From contig CAVTXH010000020.1 of NCBI GenBank assembly GCA_963738625.1, positions 744,001-808,000 of the forward strand: a stretch of 64,000 bases of DNA, written 5' to 3'. Positions 34,335 through 43,429 of this stretch are shown here, piece by piece. The stretch comes from UBA7672 sp963738625 (lineage in GTDB: Bacteria > Pseudomonadota > Alphaproteobacteria > Caulobacterales > Hyphomonadaceae). Below the pieces are notes generated by a model. That model was not told where the DNA came from. It ran no database searches and saw only the letters and a list, made by a program, of their open reading frames with translations. A program made the translations under genes and the position numbers. The stretch's first letter is position 1, and each line of letters starts with the position of its first letter.

Positions 34335-35926
34335 GCGATGCACCTGACGCTCCACGCAAGACCAAGTCCCACATCGTCGCCGCGCCCGCCGCCGCATCCA
34401 CGCTGCTCTATCAGGGCCCCGACTGGAACTTCGAAACGCTGGGCCGCATCTTCGACGCCGTGCGCGAGATCGGCGAAGGCGAGATGGGCCTCGACACTTA
34501 CAGAACGCAGATCGAGGTCATCACGTCCGAACAGATGCTGGACGCCTATTCCTCCGTCGGCATGCCGCTGTTCTACAAGCACTGGAGCTTCGGCAAGGAC
34601 TTCGCCCGCAACGAAGCGCTCTATCGCAAGGGCTGGCAGGGCCTCGCCTACGAGATCGTCATCAACGCCGATCCATGCATCTGCTACATCATGGAGGAGA
34701 ACTCCGCGACCATGCAGGCGCTGGTGCTCAGCCACGCCGCCATGGGCCACAACCATTTCTTCAAGAACAACTACGTCTTCAAGCAGTGGACCGACGCCTC
34801 GGGCATCGCCGACTATCTCTCCTTCGCCAAGAGCTACATCTCCAAGTGCGAGGAGCGTTACGGCGTCGAGGCGGTCGAGCGTCTGGTCGACGCGGCGCAC
34901 GCGCTGCAGAGCCACGGCATCCACCGCTATCCCGGCAAGCGCTCGATGGATCTGCGCACGGAAGAGCTGCGCGAGCGCGAACGCCGCGCGCACGGTGAAG
35001 CTCTCTTCAACGACCTGTGGCGCACCGTGCCTCAGGGCAAGGGCAAGAAGCCCATGACGAAGAAGAAGTCGGACGAGGAGCGCCGCAAGGCCATCCTGAA
35101 GCTGCCGGAAGAGAACATCCTCTACTTCCTCGAGAAGACCGCGCCGCGCCTGCAGGGTTGGCAGCGCGAAATCCTGCGCATCATCCGGCTTATCGCTCAG
35201 TATTTTTACCCCCAGCGTCAGACCAAGATGATGAACGAAGGCTGCGCCTGCTTCGTCCATCACCGCACGATGACGCGGCTTCACGAGAAGGGCCTGATCG
35301 ACGACGGCGCCTTCCTCGAATTCCTCCACTCGCACACCAGCGTCGTGATGCAGCCGGATTTCGACGACAAGCGTTTCTCCGGCATCAACCCCTACGCGCT
35401 CGGCTTCGCGATGATGCAGGACATCGAGCGCATCGCGCTGACGCCGACCGACGAGGACCGGCTGTGGTTCTCCGACATCGCCGGCAATGGCGATCCCTAC
35501 AACACGCTGAAGGAAGTCTGGGCCAACTTCCGGGACGAGAGCGTCATTTCCCAGTACCTATCCCCCCATGTCATCCGCAAGATGGGCCTGTTCCAGCTCG
35601 TCGACGACAGCGACGAGGACGAGATGGAAGTCGCCGCCATCCATGACGAGCGCGGCTACCGCAATGTCCGCCGCGCCCTCGCGCGCCAGTACGACGTCGC
35701 CCGCCGCGACGCCGACATCCAGATCGTCGACGTCGATCTCACCGGCGACCGCCGCCTCGAACTCCGCCACCACGTCATCGACGGCGTCACACTGGAAGAA
35801 AAGGACGCCGACCGCGTGCTCCAGCACCTCGCCGATCTATGGGGCTACGAGGTGAGGCTTGTCGAAAGCGACGACGAGACAGTCTACGCCGAACACAAGG
35901 CCGAACCGATGCGCCCGTTCGCGTAG
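34331..35926 (+). CDS. SpoVR family protein (YcgB)
   Basis: 531 residues. SpoVR hallmarks: WNFETLGRIFDAVREIGEGEMGLDTYRTQIEVITS, PLFYKHWSFGKDF, NADPCICYIMEENSATMQALVLSHAAMGHNHFFKNNY, and KMMNEGCACFVHHRTM. In Bacillus the homologue acts in cortex formation, while in proteobacteria it is the third member of the prkA-yeaH-ycgB operon, with no known biochemical role. The 4-base overlap with the DUF444 gene implies coupling. It is followed by a gene-free, repeat-rich stretch. Confidence 0.95.
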   Translation: MSDAPDAPRKTKSHIVAAPAAASTLLYQGPDWNFETLGRIFDAVREIGEGEMGLDTYRTQIEVITSEQMLDAYSSVGMPLFYKHWSFGKDFARNEALYRKGWQGLAYEIVINADPCICYIMEENSATMQALVLSHAAMGHNHFFKNNYVFKQWTDASGIADYLSFAKSYISKCEERYGVEAVERLVDAAHALQSHGIHRYPGKRSMDLRTEELRERERRAHGEALFNDLWRTVPQGKGKKPMTKKKSDEERRKAILKLPEENILYFLEKTAPRLQGWQREILRIIRLIAQYFYPQRQTKMMNEGCACFVHHRTMTRLHEKGLIDDGAFLEFLHSHTSVVMQPDFDDKRFSGINPYALGFAMMQDIERIALTPTDEDRLWFSDIAGNGDPYNTLKEVWANFRDESVISQYLSPHVIRKMGLFQLVDDSDEDEMEVAAIHDERGYRNVRRALARQYDVARRDADIQIVDVDLTGDRRLELRHHVIDGVTLEEKDADRVLQHLADLWGYEVRLVESDDETVYAEHKAEPMRPFA

Positions 35927-35961
35927 GGGCGCTCACCGGCTTTCATTCAAGCAACGCCCAC

Positions 35962-36185
35962 CGCTGTCATCCCGGCCCGAAGCGACAGCGCAGGGCCGGG
36001 CCACGCTCACTCCTTTCTCGACGTATCCTTCTCGGGTAAGCGAAGCGTCGGCGCTGCGCGCCGACCCCGCTGTCATCTCGGGCGAAGGCGCGAAGCGCCG
36101 TAGACCCGGGACCCATCGGTCTGCGAGTCCCGATGTTGGGACATGGGTCCCGGCTCTCCGCTGCGCTCCGGCCGGGATGACAGCG
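35962..36185. repeat. Intergenic palindromic repeats with CGCTGTCATCCCGG arms
   Basis: The 14-base arm CGCTGTCATCCCGG occurs at 35962-35975, as CGCTGTCATCTCGG at 36068-36081, and inverted as CCGGGATGACAGCG at 36172-36185. Inside the last pair, CCGGGACCCAT (36106-36116) and ATGGGTCCCGG (36144-36154) form a nested stem. This layout resembles the common alphaproteobacterial intergenic palindromes whose ends read TGTCATCCCGG. They are non-coding and probably form long hairpins in RNA. Confidence 0.8.
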
Positions 36186-37184
36186 TTGGAATTGCATCGC
36201 CGTCCGACACCATCCGGGACACAATCCGACAATCTTCCCAATGATTCCAAAGCCCGGAGAAAAATCTCTGGGAAAGTTATCCTACACTTCCAGCCCTGAG
36301 CGATAATCCACTCGCCCTGACGGAGGGAGGTCTTGGAGACGTCCGAAACTCAAGACGTCAGGGCGTTGGTCGGCGTGGCGCTCGAGGCATCAGGCTTAAG
36401 GCCTGGTGAGCAAGCCAGTTGCAGCCCGTGAACCTGTCCTGAGGCTGGACTTCAGGCAGGGGCTCGCTGCGAGGCGAAACGAACCTCGATGCGCATTGCC
36501 TCCGGGGAACATGAAACCGGAGGGCCCAGGATGGTTTCGGCCCATCCTGCACGCGGAACCGGCGGAGGGTCTGGAGCTAAGGCCTCGGGAGGGCGGTCCC
36601 TCACCGGTGTGTCCGTTGAACTCCTCTTCTCCCCCTCGCCGGGAAAAACGGCCGATCCGGGGCGCGTGAGAACGCGCATCAGCTGGCGGCAACGCCAGCA
36701 CAGGCACTACCCACGGCGCTGACCCACGCGCCCCGCTCCCTCATGTCCAAAGAGGGAGAGAGCGACAGCATCCCGGACGGCGCACGCCGGTCCGAAAGAG
36801 TTCCTGCGCCGATTGGAGGAGCGCCGGCCGCCCGGCCGGCCAAGCCCAACCGCGAGCACGCGCACGCTGATCCGCCCGGCCGGGCATTCGACGCTTCGCG
36901 TCTCACCCCGGCGGTTCTGCGAACCCGGTCCAGCGCTCCGCCGAGCTCCCATCGCGCCACACACGGAGCTTTCGGCGCTTCCAGTTCCACCCCGCTCACG
37001 CACTTGTTTTGGCAGCGGGGCCGTTAACCCAGCGGATTCCCTGTTTTGTCGACCCGCCGCCTCGAAATTCATCGTCCGGCCAAGCCTTCCGGTGCTTCCG
37101 GCGAGCGCCTTGCCGGGCTAATCTTGACGCAAAGGTCGGCCGGTACGGGGCTGGAAAAACAGCATCGGCCAGTGGGAGGAGAGT
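36186..37184. other. 1 kb gene-free stretch dense in strong hairpins
   Basis: No gene is supported. The stretch has a row of stable stem-loops, among them CCTCCGG / CCGGAGG (around 36498-36524), CAGGATGG / CCATCCTG (36528-36549), CTGGCG-GCAA-CGCCAG (36682-36698), CTCCCTC / GAGGGAG (36736-36758), and the GC palindrome GCCGGCCGCCCGGCCGGC (36824-36840). I looked for tmRNA, RNase P and SRP RNA landmarks and found none. It could be a cluster of degenerate palindromic repeats or an unrecognised structured RNA. Confidence 0.5.
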
Positions 37185-37658
37185 ATGGTAACGCGTGTCG
37201 CCCAATGGGCGTTTGCGGCCGTTTACGCCATCGTTGCGTTGATTGCGGTCTGGGGCGGCATAGACGCCCTCAATCCAAAAGCGGCCACGCCGAACGGACT
37301 GGCGCCGCCGCTCAATCCTCAGATGACGATGACGGCGGTGTTCTACTTCCTCACCGCGCTGATCTTCGCCGCCGCGACCGCATGGTCGGTCATGCGAACC
37401 CTCAAGAACGACGCCCAGGGCTCTCGTCGGCGGTCTCAACGTGGCCTTCGCTGCGGCGCTCGCCAGCATCGGCCTCTACCTCGTCTGGAAGGGCGGCGAA
37501 CTCGTCGGCCTTGGCGGCAGCATCTACTACCTTCTCATGGGTCTCGGCCTCATCGCCGTCGGCGCGCTGCTCGTGCTGCGCAATCCGTGGGGTCCGCGCC
37601 TCTTCGCCATCATGCTCGCCGTCACGGTCGTGTGGTCGATCTTCGAGGCAGGCATTGA
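37185..37658 (+). CDS. Small membrane protein overlapping gcd (3' end doubtful)
   Basis: 157 codons, but only the first 80 look like protein: two membrane helices (WAFAAVYAIVALIAVWGGI and TAVFYFLTALIFAAATAWSV) separated by a short loop. From codon 80 on, the frame runs inside gcd and is arginine-rich (RRRSQRGLRCGARQ), typical of a shadow reading. GGGAGGAGAGT precedes the ATG, a strong site. Either the real gene ends in a region now out of frame, or a single-base indel near 37400-37440 separates it from the gcd frame (ALVGGLNVAFAAALAS). Function unknown. Confidence 0.5.
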   Translation: MVTRVAQWAFAAVYAIVALIAVWGGIDALNPKAATPNGLAPPLNPQMTMTAVFYFLTALIFAAATAWSVMRTLKNDAQGSRRRSQRGLRCGARQHRPLPRLEGRRTRRPWRQHLLPSHGSRPHRRRRAARAAQSVGSAPLRHHARRHGRVVDLRGRH

Positions 37659-39969
37659 TTTCCTCGCCCTCCTGCCGCGTCTGGCAGCCTGGATCGTCGT
37701 CGGCCTCTGGTTCCTGATGCCATGGCACAAGGCCGCGATGCGCCTCTCGCCGGATACCGCGCCACAAAGCGGCGGCCGCTGGGTCGGCGGCGCCGCTCTC
37801 GCCGCCGCGCTCCTGCTCGCGCTCGCCGGCATCCAGGGCTATTCGGTCATCCCGGGCACCGACAACAAGGTCGCCGGCCCCGGCCTCACCGACTGGCGCA
37901 ACTATGGCGGCGTGCCCGGCGGTCAGCGCTTCGCCCAGCTCGACCAGATCAACGTCGACAACGTCAAGGATCTGAAACAGGCCTGGGTCTACCGGACGAA
38001 GGTTCCGTACGACTACAAGAACACGCCGCTGATGGTGAACGACCTCGTCTACACCTGCACGGCGGCCAACACGCTGATCGCGGTCGACGCCGATACCGGC
38101 GAGGAGCGCTGGCGCTACGACACCAAGACCAAGCCCGGCGGCGGCAACTCGCTCGACAGCGCCTCCACCTTCGCGCGCACCTGCCGCGGCCTCGGCTATC
38201 ACGAAGCTCCCGCCGACTACACGGGCGAATGCCCCAAACGCATCCTCACCGGCACGACAGACGCCCGCCTGATCGCGCTCGATGCGATGACTGGCCAGCC
38301 CTGCCGTTCGTTCGGCTTCGATGGCGAAGTCAACCTGCGCTCCGGCCTCGGTCCGCACGCCCCGCCGCTCTACTTCGTGACGTCGACGCCCACGGTGGCG
38401 CGCGACAATGTCGTGGTCGGCGGATGGGTGGCGGACACCCAGGCGCTCGGCATGCCTTCGGGCGTGGTGCGCGCCTACAACGCCATGACAGGCCAGTTCT
38501 CCTGGGCGTGGGACATGGGCAATCCGGGCTATAACGGCCTGCCGGAAGAGGGCGGCGAGTTCACCCGCGGCACGCCGAACGTCTGGTCGAACATGAGCTA
38601 CGACCCCGTGCTCAACCTGATCTACGCGCCGACCGGCAACTCGTCGCCCGACTATTTCGACGGCGACCTGCGCGAACAGTGGGCGGAGAAATACGCCAGC
38701 TCCACTGTCGCGATTGATGCGGCCACGGGCCAGGCGCGCTGGGTCTACCAGACCGTCCACCGCGACATCTGGGACTGGGACGTTCCCTCCCAGCCCGTGC
38801 TGGTCGATATCAAGAAGAATGGCGAGGGCGAGCTGATCCCGGCTGTCGCCCAGCCCACCAAGCGCGGCGAGATCTTCCTGCTCGACCGCAGGACGGGCGT
38901 CCCGATCTACGACATTCCCGAACTGCCGGTTCCGCAGAACCCGGAAGTGGGCGAAGTGACCGCGCCGACGCAGCCCTTCTCTCCGCTGCCGCACTTCCGC
39001 GAGGACCGCGTCGAGAAGGACATGTGGGGCCTTACCCCGCTCGACCAGCTCTGGTGCCGCGTCGAGTTCAAGAAGATGCGCTATGACGGCCACTTCACGC
39101 CGCCCATGCGCGGCGGCGGCGGCGTCGGCGAGACTGTGGGCACCTGGGGCGGTTCGTTCCAGTACCCGGGCAACGCCGGCGGCTTCAACTGGGGCTCCGT
39201 CTCGGTCGACGCCGACAACGGCCTCCTGGTCGCAGCCCCCATGCTGATGGGCAATCGCATCGTCATGCGCAGCCTTGAAGACCGCGCCGAGCTCGCCGCC
39301 GAACGTCGCGCCCGCGCCGAAGCCGCAGCAGCTCGCTCCGGCGCGCCAGCAGCCGCTGGACCCGGTGGTCCCGGCGGCGGTGGAGGCGGCCCCGCCGGCA
39401 TGGGCGTCCCCGCGGACCCCAAATTCTCGCCTGATCGCGTGACTTATAGAGGGGACACCGCGCCGTTCATGTCGAACTGGAAGCTGCCGCTTCCGTTCCT
39501 CAATGTCGGCACCGACGTTCCCTGCTACGAGCCGCCCTACGGCCAGATCGGGGTGATCGACCTCAACACCAACAAGCTGCTGTGGAAGCACGCCATCGGC
39601 TCGATGAAGGACAGCGGGCCATTCGGCATCTCGTCTGGCTGGCCGGCAGTGGTCGGCACGCCGGTGCAGGGCGCCTCGGTGACGACGCGCGGCGGGCTGA
39701 TCTTCCATGGCGGCGCCATGGACAAGACATTCCGCGCCTACGGCCTGCGCGACGGCAAGGTGAAGTGGGAGGCGCCGCTCCCCGGCAGCGCCCACGCCTC
39801 GCCGATGAGCTACATGACGTCCAAGGGCAAGCAGTACGTCATCATCACTGTCCCGAACCCGAGCTGGCGCTATCCGCGGCCCGCACAGGGAGCTGCGGAT
39901 GGGCCGAGCGACGACCAGGGCGGCTACCTGATCGCCTACGCCCTGCCGGATGCGGAGGGCGAGAAGTAG
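37441..39969 (+). CDS. gcd: Membrane-bound PQQ-dependent glucose/quinate-family dehydrogenase
   Basis: 842 residues from a GTG. Four to five N-terminal membrane helices (about 1-130; LYLVWKGGELVGLGGSIYY is typical) anchor the enzyme, and the rest is an eight-bladed PQQ propeller in the periplasm. Blocks seen: NTPLMVNDLVYTCTAANTLIAVDADTG, WRYDTKTKPGG, TGTTDARLIALDAMTG, VNGGW-like VVVGGWVADT, PTGNSSPDYFDG, DIWDWDVPSQPVLVD. It oxidises sugars or cyclic polyols and passes electrons to ubiquinone. A low-complexity Ala/Gly/Pro insert (about 625-655) is unusual. The start is uncertain because of the overlapping upstream frame. PQQ synthesis genes are not here. Confidence 0.93.
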   Translation: MAFAAALASIGLYLVWKGGELVGLGGSIYYLLMGLGLIAVGALLVLRNPWGPRLFAIMLAVTVVWSIFEAGIDFLALLPRLAAWIVVGLWFLMPWHKAAMRLSPDTAPQSGGRWVGGAALAAALLLALAGIQGYSVIPGTDNKVAGPGLTDWRNYGGVPGGQRFAQLDQINVDNVKDLKQAWVYRTKVPYDYKNTPLMVNDLVYTCTAANTLIAVDADTGEERWRYDTKTKPGGGNSLDSASTFARTCRGLGYHEAPADYTGECPKRILTGTTDARLIALDAMTGQPCRSFGFDGEVNLRSGLGPHAPPLYFVTSTPTVARDNVVVGGWVADTQALGMPSGVVRAYNAMTGQFSWAWDMGNPGYNGLPEEGGEFTRGTPNVWSNMSYDPVLNLIYAPTGNSSPDYFDGDLREQWAEKYASSTVAIDAATGQARWVYQTVHRDIWDWDVPSQPVLVDIKKNGEGELIPAVAQPTKRGEIFLLDRRTGVPIYDIPELPVPQNPEVGEVTAPTQPFSPLPHFREDRVEKDMWGLTPLDQLWCRVEFKKMRYDGHFTPPMRGGGGVGETVGTWGGSFQYPGNAGGFNWGSVSVDADNGLLVAAPMLMGNRIVMRSLEDRAELAAERRARAEAAAARSGAPAAAGPGGPGGGGGGPAGMGVPADPKFSPDRVTYRGDTAPFMSNWKLPLPFLNVGTDVPCYEPPYGQIGVIDLNTNKLLWKHAIGSMKDSGPFGISSGWPAVVGTPVQGASVTTRGGLIFHGGAMDKTFRAYGLRDGKVKWEAPLPGSAHASPMSYMTSKGKQYVIITVPNPSWRYPRPAQGAADGPSDDQGGYLIAYALPDAEGEK

Positions 39970-39982
39970 GGCCTGAAACGAG

Positions 39983-40012
39983 AAAGGCCCGGAGCATCGC
40001 TCCGGGCCTTTT
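39983..40012. terminator. Bidirectional terminator between gcd and rpmG
   Basis: A perfect 10-base stem GGCCCGGAGC / GCTCCGGGCC with an ATC loop is flanked by AAA on the left and TTTT on the right. It can therefore stop transcription from gcd on the plus strand and from rpmG on the minus strand. Confidence 0.92.
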
Positions 40013-40034
40013 GTTTCTCGCGAAGAAGGAAGAT

Positions 40035-40202
40035 CTACTTGATCTTGCCTTCCTTGAAATCCACGTGCTTGCGCACGACCGGATCGTACTTCTTCAGGAC
40101 GAGCTTCTCGGTCTGGGTGCGCGGGTTCTTCTTGGTGACGTAGAAGAAGCCGGTGTCGGCCGACGAGTTGAGGCGGATCTTGATGCTGGTCGGCTTGGCC
40201 AT
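40035..40202 (-). CDS. rpmG: 50S ribosomal protein L33
   Basis: 55 residues, the normal length. It reads MAKPTSIKIRLNSSADTGFF then YVTKKNPRTQTEKLVLKKYD and PVVRKHVDFKEGKIK, the classic L33 sequence. It lacks the CxxC zinc pairs, so it is the zinc-independent form. It lies at the end of the minus-strand block after nudix, rnr and topA, a usual alphaproteobacterial neighbourhood. Confidence 0.97.
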   Translation of the reverse strand: MAKPTSIKIRLNSSADTGFFYVTKKNPRTQTEKLVLKKYDPVVRKHVDFKEGKIK

Positions 40203-40346
40203 CTGGGCGGTTCCGGTCGGTCAGGAAAATTTGGAAGCGTGCTTAGACACGATGGGCGGGTGTGAAGTCAAGCCGAAGCGCAGGGAGGCGGCTCAAAATA
40301 CTGGAAACACTGCGGTTTTTGGCAAACTGCCGCATCGCGCGTCGGG

Positions 40347-41123
40347 CTAGATCCGCTCGCGGACATGACCTTCTGGCGTCCAGTAGAGATAGAATGGCCG
40401 CAGGGTTTCCTGGCGTACGAGGCGGGCCTCGACTTCGGAGATCACAAAGCGAGTGACGTTGGGCAGGTCGAGCTGGCCGACTTCCAGCAGCGTGAACCAG
40501 CGCAGGTCGGCAAGCTCGCGGCCATCGATAGGCGGACGGTCGTCGATCAGCGCAGCATCGGCATCCGCCATAAAGAAGCGGGCATCGAAGCGCTTGTGCC
40601 GCATGGGCGGCGTGATGGCGCGGCCGATGAAATCGAAGCCTTCAAGGCAGGGCGCGGCGCCCTGCGCATAGTACTCCGCCCAGGATGACGACGTCGTCGC
40701 GTGCGGGCCGGATGCCTTGCCGACGATAAGGCCGGTTTCCTCGAACATCTCGCGGACGGCGGTAAGCGGGAAGGCGCGCGGGCTGCGGGTCGACTTGAAG
40801 CGGAGGAGCTGGTCGACGCTCTCGTTGAGCTCACTGACGGCGGGGACATCGGCGTCCTCATCGTCCACCCGGCCGCCAGGGAAGACGTACTTGTTCGGCA
40901 TGAAGTCATGGCCTTCAGAGCGGCATCCCATGAGAATGCGGGGCCCGTCAGGCGTGCGGCGATAGAGGATCAGCGTCGCAGCATCGCGCGGCACGGGCGG
41001 CTCGCCTTTTATCTCGGCAGCTTCGGCGCGAATGAGGTCGGGCTCGCCTAGCGGATCCTTCCGCGCGGCTTTCGCGGCGGCGGTCTGATCGGGGTCGTCA
41101 TCAGGATCGAAAGCGTCGCTCAT
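40347..41123 (-). CDS. NUDIX hydrolase
   Basis: 258 residues. The Nudix box is split: VFPGGRVDDED opens it, and the REMFEETGL half comes after an insertion of about 35 residues (SELNESVDQLLRFKSTRSPRA). This spacing is typical of the NUDT7/NUDT19-like branch, which hydrolyses CoA or acyl-CoA derivatives; the substrate here is not proven. The N-terminus is acidic and probably disordered. Its start overlaps the rnr stop by 4 bases. Confidence 0.9.
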   Translation of the reverse strand: MSDAFDPDDDPDQTAAAKAARKDPLGEPDLIRAEAAEIKGEPPVPRDAATLILYRRTPDGPRILMGCRSEGHDFMPNKYVFPGGRVDDEDADVPAVSELNESVDQLLRFKSTRSPRAFPLTAVREMFEETGLIVGKASGPHATTSSSWAEYYAQGAAPCLEGFDFIGRAITPPMRHKRFDARFFMADADAALIDDRPPIDGRELADLRWFTLLEVGQLDLPNVTRFVISEVEARLVRQETLRPFYLYWTPEGHVRERI

Positions 41124-43429
41124 CGTCCCTTTTTCTTCTTGTTCTTGCCGTAGCTCGCCTTGCCCTTGTTGTTGGTATGACGAACGTTCGGCGGGCGTCC
41201 ACCGCCATCCGAAGGCCGTTTGCGCGCAGGGTTGCCGCGATTATGCTGCGGACGCTCCGGCGCCTTGAGATCCTTGCGACGCGGCCGGGGCGGCGACTGC
41301 ATCGAGAACAGCAGCCCGCCCGTCAGCGGCGTCGCTTCCATCAGCTTGACCTGAACGTTCATCCCCATTTCGTAGCGCATGCCGGAACGTTGGGCCACCA
41401 GCGCGGCGTGCGCCTCGTCGTGGATCCAGTATTCGTCCGACAGTCGCGCGGCCGGTATGAAGCCATCCGCGCCATTCTCGGCAAGCCGGACGAACAGGCC
41501 CGCACGCGTCACGCCTGCAATGCGGGCATCAAACACAGCGCCGATGCGGTCGGCCATGAAGATCGCGAGGTAACGGTCGGTCGCCTCGCGCTCGGCGGCC
41601 ATTGAGCGCCGCTCCGTCATGGTGACTTGCTCGGCCATTTCCTCGAGGCGCACCATATCCTGGTCAGTCGCGCCATCCGGCCCGAGGCCGAGCGCGCGGA
41701 TCAGGCAGCGGTGCACGATCAGGTCGGAATAGCGCCGGATCGGCGAGGTGAAGTGCGCATACTTGAGCAGGTTGAGCCCGAAGTGGCCGAGATTTTCGTT
41801 CGAGTATCGCGCCTGCGCCTGCGTGCGCAGCACCATCTCGTTGACAAGGTGCTCGTTCTCCGAGCCCTTTGCCTCGGCAAGCAGTCGATTGAAGCGCGAG
41901 CCAGTAACCTTCTCGCCCTTGGTCCACTTGAGTCCGATGGTCGGCAGGAAGTTGCCAAGCGCGGCGATCTTCTCCTCAGACGGCTCGTCGTGCACGCGAT
42001 AAACCAGCTTGGTGCGTTTTTCTTCCAGCGTCTCGGCGGCGCAGACGTTGGCCTGGATCATGAACTCTTCGATCAGGCGGTGGGCGTCGAAACGCTCTCG
42101 CAGGCTGATCGATGCGATCTTTCCGTCCTCGCCGATGCGCACGCGACGCTCCGGCAAGTCCAGATCAAGCGGCGCGCGGTGATCCCTCGCCTTGCTGACC
42201 GTGAAGTACGAAGCCCACAGAGGCTTCAGCACGCTTTCGATCAGGGGCTGCGTCTTTGCGTCAGGCCGTCCGTCGATCGCATCCTGCGCCTGCCGGTACG
42301 ACAGTTTGGCCGCCGAGCGCATCTTGCCGCGGATGAAGCGGTGGCTTTTCTTGTGACCGCCTGCGTCGAAGAACATCTCGACGGCGAAAGTCTCGCGCAG
42401 CTCGTCTTCCTTCAGGGAGCAGAGATCCGCTGAAAGATGTTCGGGCAGCATGGGCGAGACACGGTCGGGGAAGTAGGTCGAGTTGCCGCGCCGATAGGCT
42501 TCCCTGTCCAGGGCCGTGCCTGTGCGGACGTAAGCCGAGACGTCGGCAATTGCGACGATAACGCGCCAGCCGCCCTTGCCGTCGGATTCGGCATAGACGG
42601 CGTCGTCATGGTCGCGCGCGTCTTCCGGGTCGATCGTGATCAGCGGGAAGCGGGTGAGGTCCTCGCGCGGCGCAGACGCAGGCTTTGCCTTCTTTGCGTC
42701 CTCGATCACGGTTTCCGGGAATTCATCCGGAACGCCGTGCGTGTGCATGGCGATGATGGAAGCGGCGCGCGGATCGTCAGCCCGGCCGATCACCTCGACA
42801 ACGCTGGCCCGGCGCGGGCCATAGCCGCGGATGGGGCGGGCGTTTATGCGGACCAGGTCCCCGTCGGCCGCATTGCGGGCGTCGGCCTTCTCGACAATGA
42901 AGTGGCTCTTTTCCTTGCGGGAGGTCGGCTCGACGATGCCGCCATGGCGATTGGCGCGATAGACGCCGATCAGCGATGTCTCGGGCGTCGCATCGATCTT
43001 TTTGATTGCGCGGGCCCGCCAAACGCCGTCTGCGCCCTTGGTTATGCGGCTCAGCGCTCGCTCGCCCACGCCAAGCGCGATCTCGCGGTCTTTGCTGGAA
43101 GAGCCCTGGTAGAAGATGTCCGGGCCGAACTGGCCTTCGCGGCCGACAGCGCGGCCGATCAGTTCGCCATCTTTGTCGATACGCTCGAACTTCACAATGC
43201 CGGTTGGCGGCGGCATTTCCGCCGGCTGGAAGGCGCGCTTGGCGGTGCGGACGAGGGCGCCCTCGGCTTCAAGCTCGTTGAGGATGCGGCGCAGTTCGGG
43301 CCGGTGTTCGGTCGCCACGTCCAGGCCGCGCGCGATGTCGCGCTTGGCGCCGTGGCTCGGATTCTTCTCGAGATAGTTCAGCACCATCTCGCGCGTGGGT
43401 GGACCGCTATGTTGGGGGCGGCGGCTCAT
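41120..43429 (-). CDS. rnr: Ribonuclease R
   Basis: 769 residues. A 3'-5' exoribonuclease of structured RNA. Order: N-terminal winged helix (REMVLNYLEKNPSHGAKRDIA), cold-shock domains (about 70-220), RNB catalytic domain with the metal motif IDPEDARDHDDAVYAE, and a C-terminal S1 domain (about 640-725) followed by a Lys/Arg-rich tail. The basic tail is usual in proteobacterial RNase R. It overlaps topA upstream and nudix downstream by 4 bases each, so the three form one operon. Confidence 0.96.
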   Translation of the reverse strand: MSRRPQHSGPPTREMVLNYLEKNPSHGAKRDIARGLDVATEHRPELRRILNELEAEGALVRTAKRAFQPAEMPPPTGIVKFERIDKDGELIGRAVGREGQFGPDIFYQGSSSKDREIALGVGERALSRITKGADGVWRARAIKKIDATPETSLIGVYRANRHGGIVEPTSRKEKSHFIVEKADARNAADGDLVRINARPIRGYGPRRASVVEVIGRADDPRAASIIAMHTHGVPDEFPETVIEDAKKAKPASAPREDLTRFPLITIDPEDARDHDDAVYAESDGKGGWRVIVAIADVSAYVRTGTALDREAYRRGNSTYFPDRVSPMLPEHLSADLCSLKEDELRETFAVEMFFDAGGHKKSHRFIRGKMRSAAKLSYRQAQDAIDGRPDAKTQPLIESVLKPLWASYFTVSKARDHRAPLDLDLPERRVRIGEDGKIASISLRERFDAHRLIEEFMIQANVCAAETLEEKRTKLVYRVHDEPSEEKIAALGNFLPTIGLKWTKGEKVTGSRFNRLLAEAKGSENEHLVNEMVLRTQAQARYSNENLGHFGLNLLKYAHFTSPIRRYSDLIVHRCLIRALGLGPDGATDQDMVRLEEMAEQVTMTERRSMAAEREATDRYLAIFMADRIGAVFDARIAGVTRAGLFVRLAENGADGFIPAARLSDEYWIHDEAHAALVAQRSGMRYEMGMNVQVKLMEATPLTGGLLFSMQSPPRPRRKDLKAPERPQHNRGNPARKRPSDGGGRPPNVRHTNNKGKASYGKNKKKKGR

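Noticed and set aside
36186..37184. tmRNA, RNase P RNA or SRP RNA in the hairpin-rich stretch
   Set aside because: I found neither a tag-coding segment and tRNA-like ends, nor the conserved RNase P core, nor the SRP domain IV loop.
37402..39795. 797-codon open frame on the minus strand opposite gcd
   Set aside because: Shadow of the high-GC gcd gene; low-complexity His/Arg/Ala composition and no domain.
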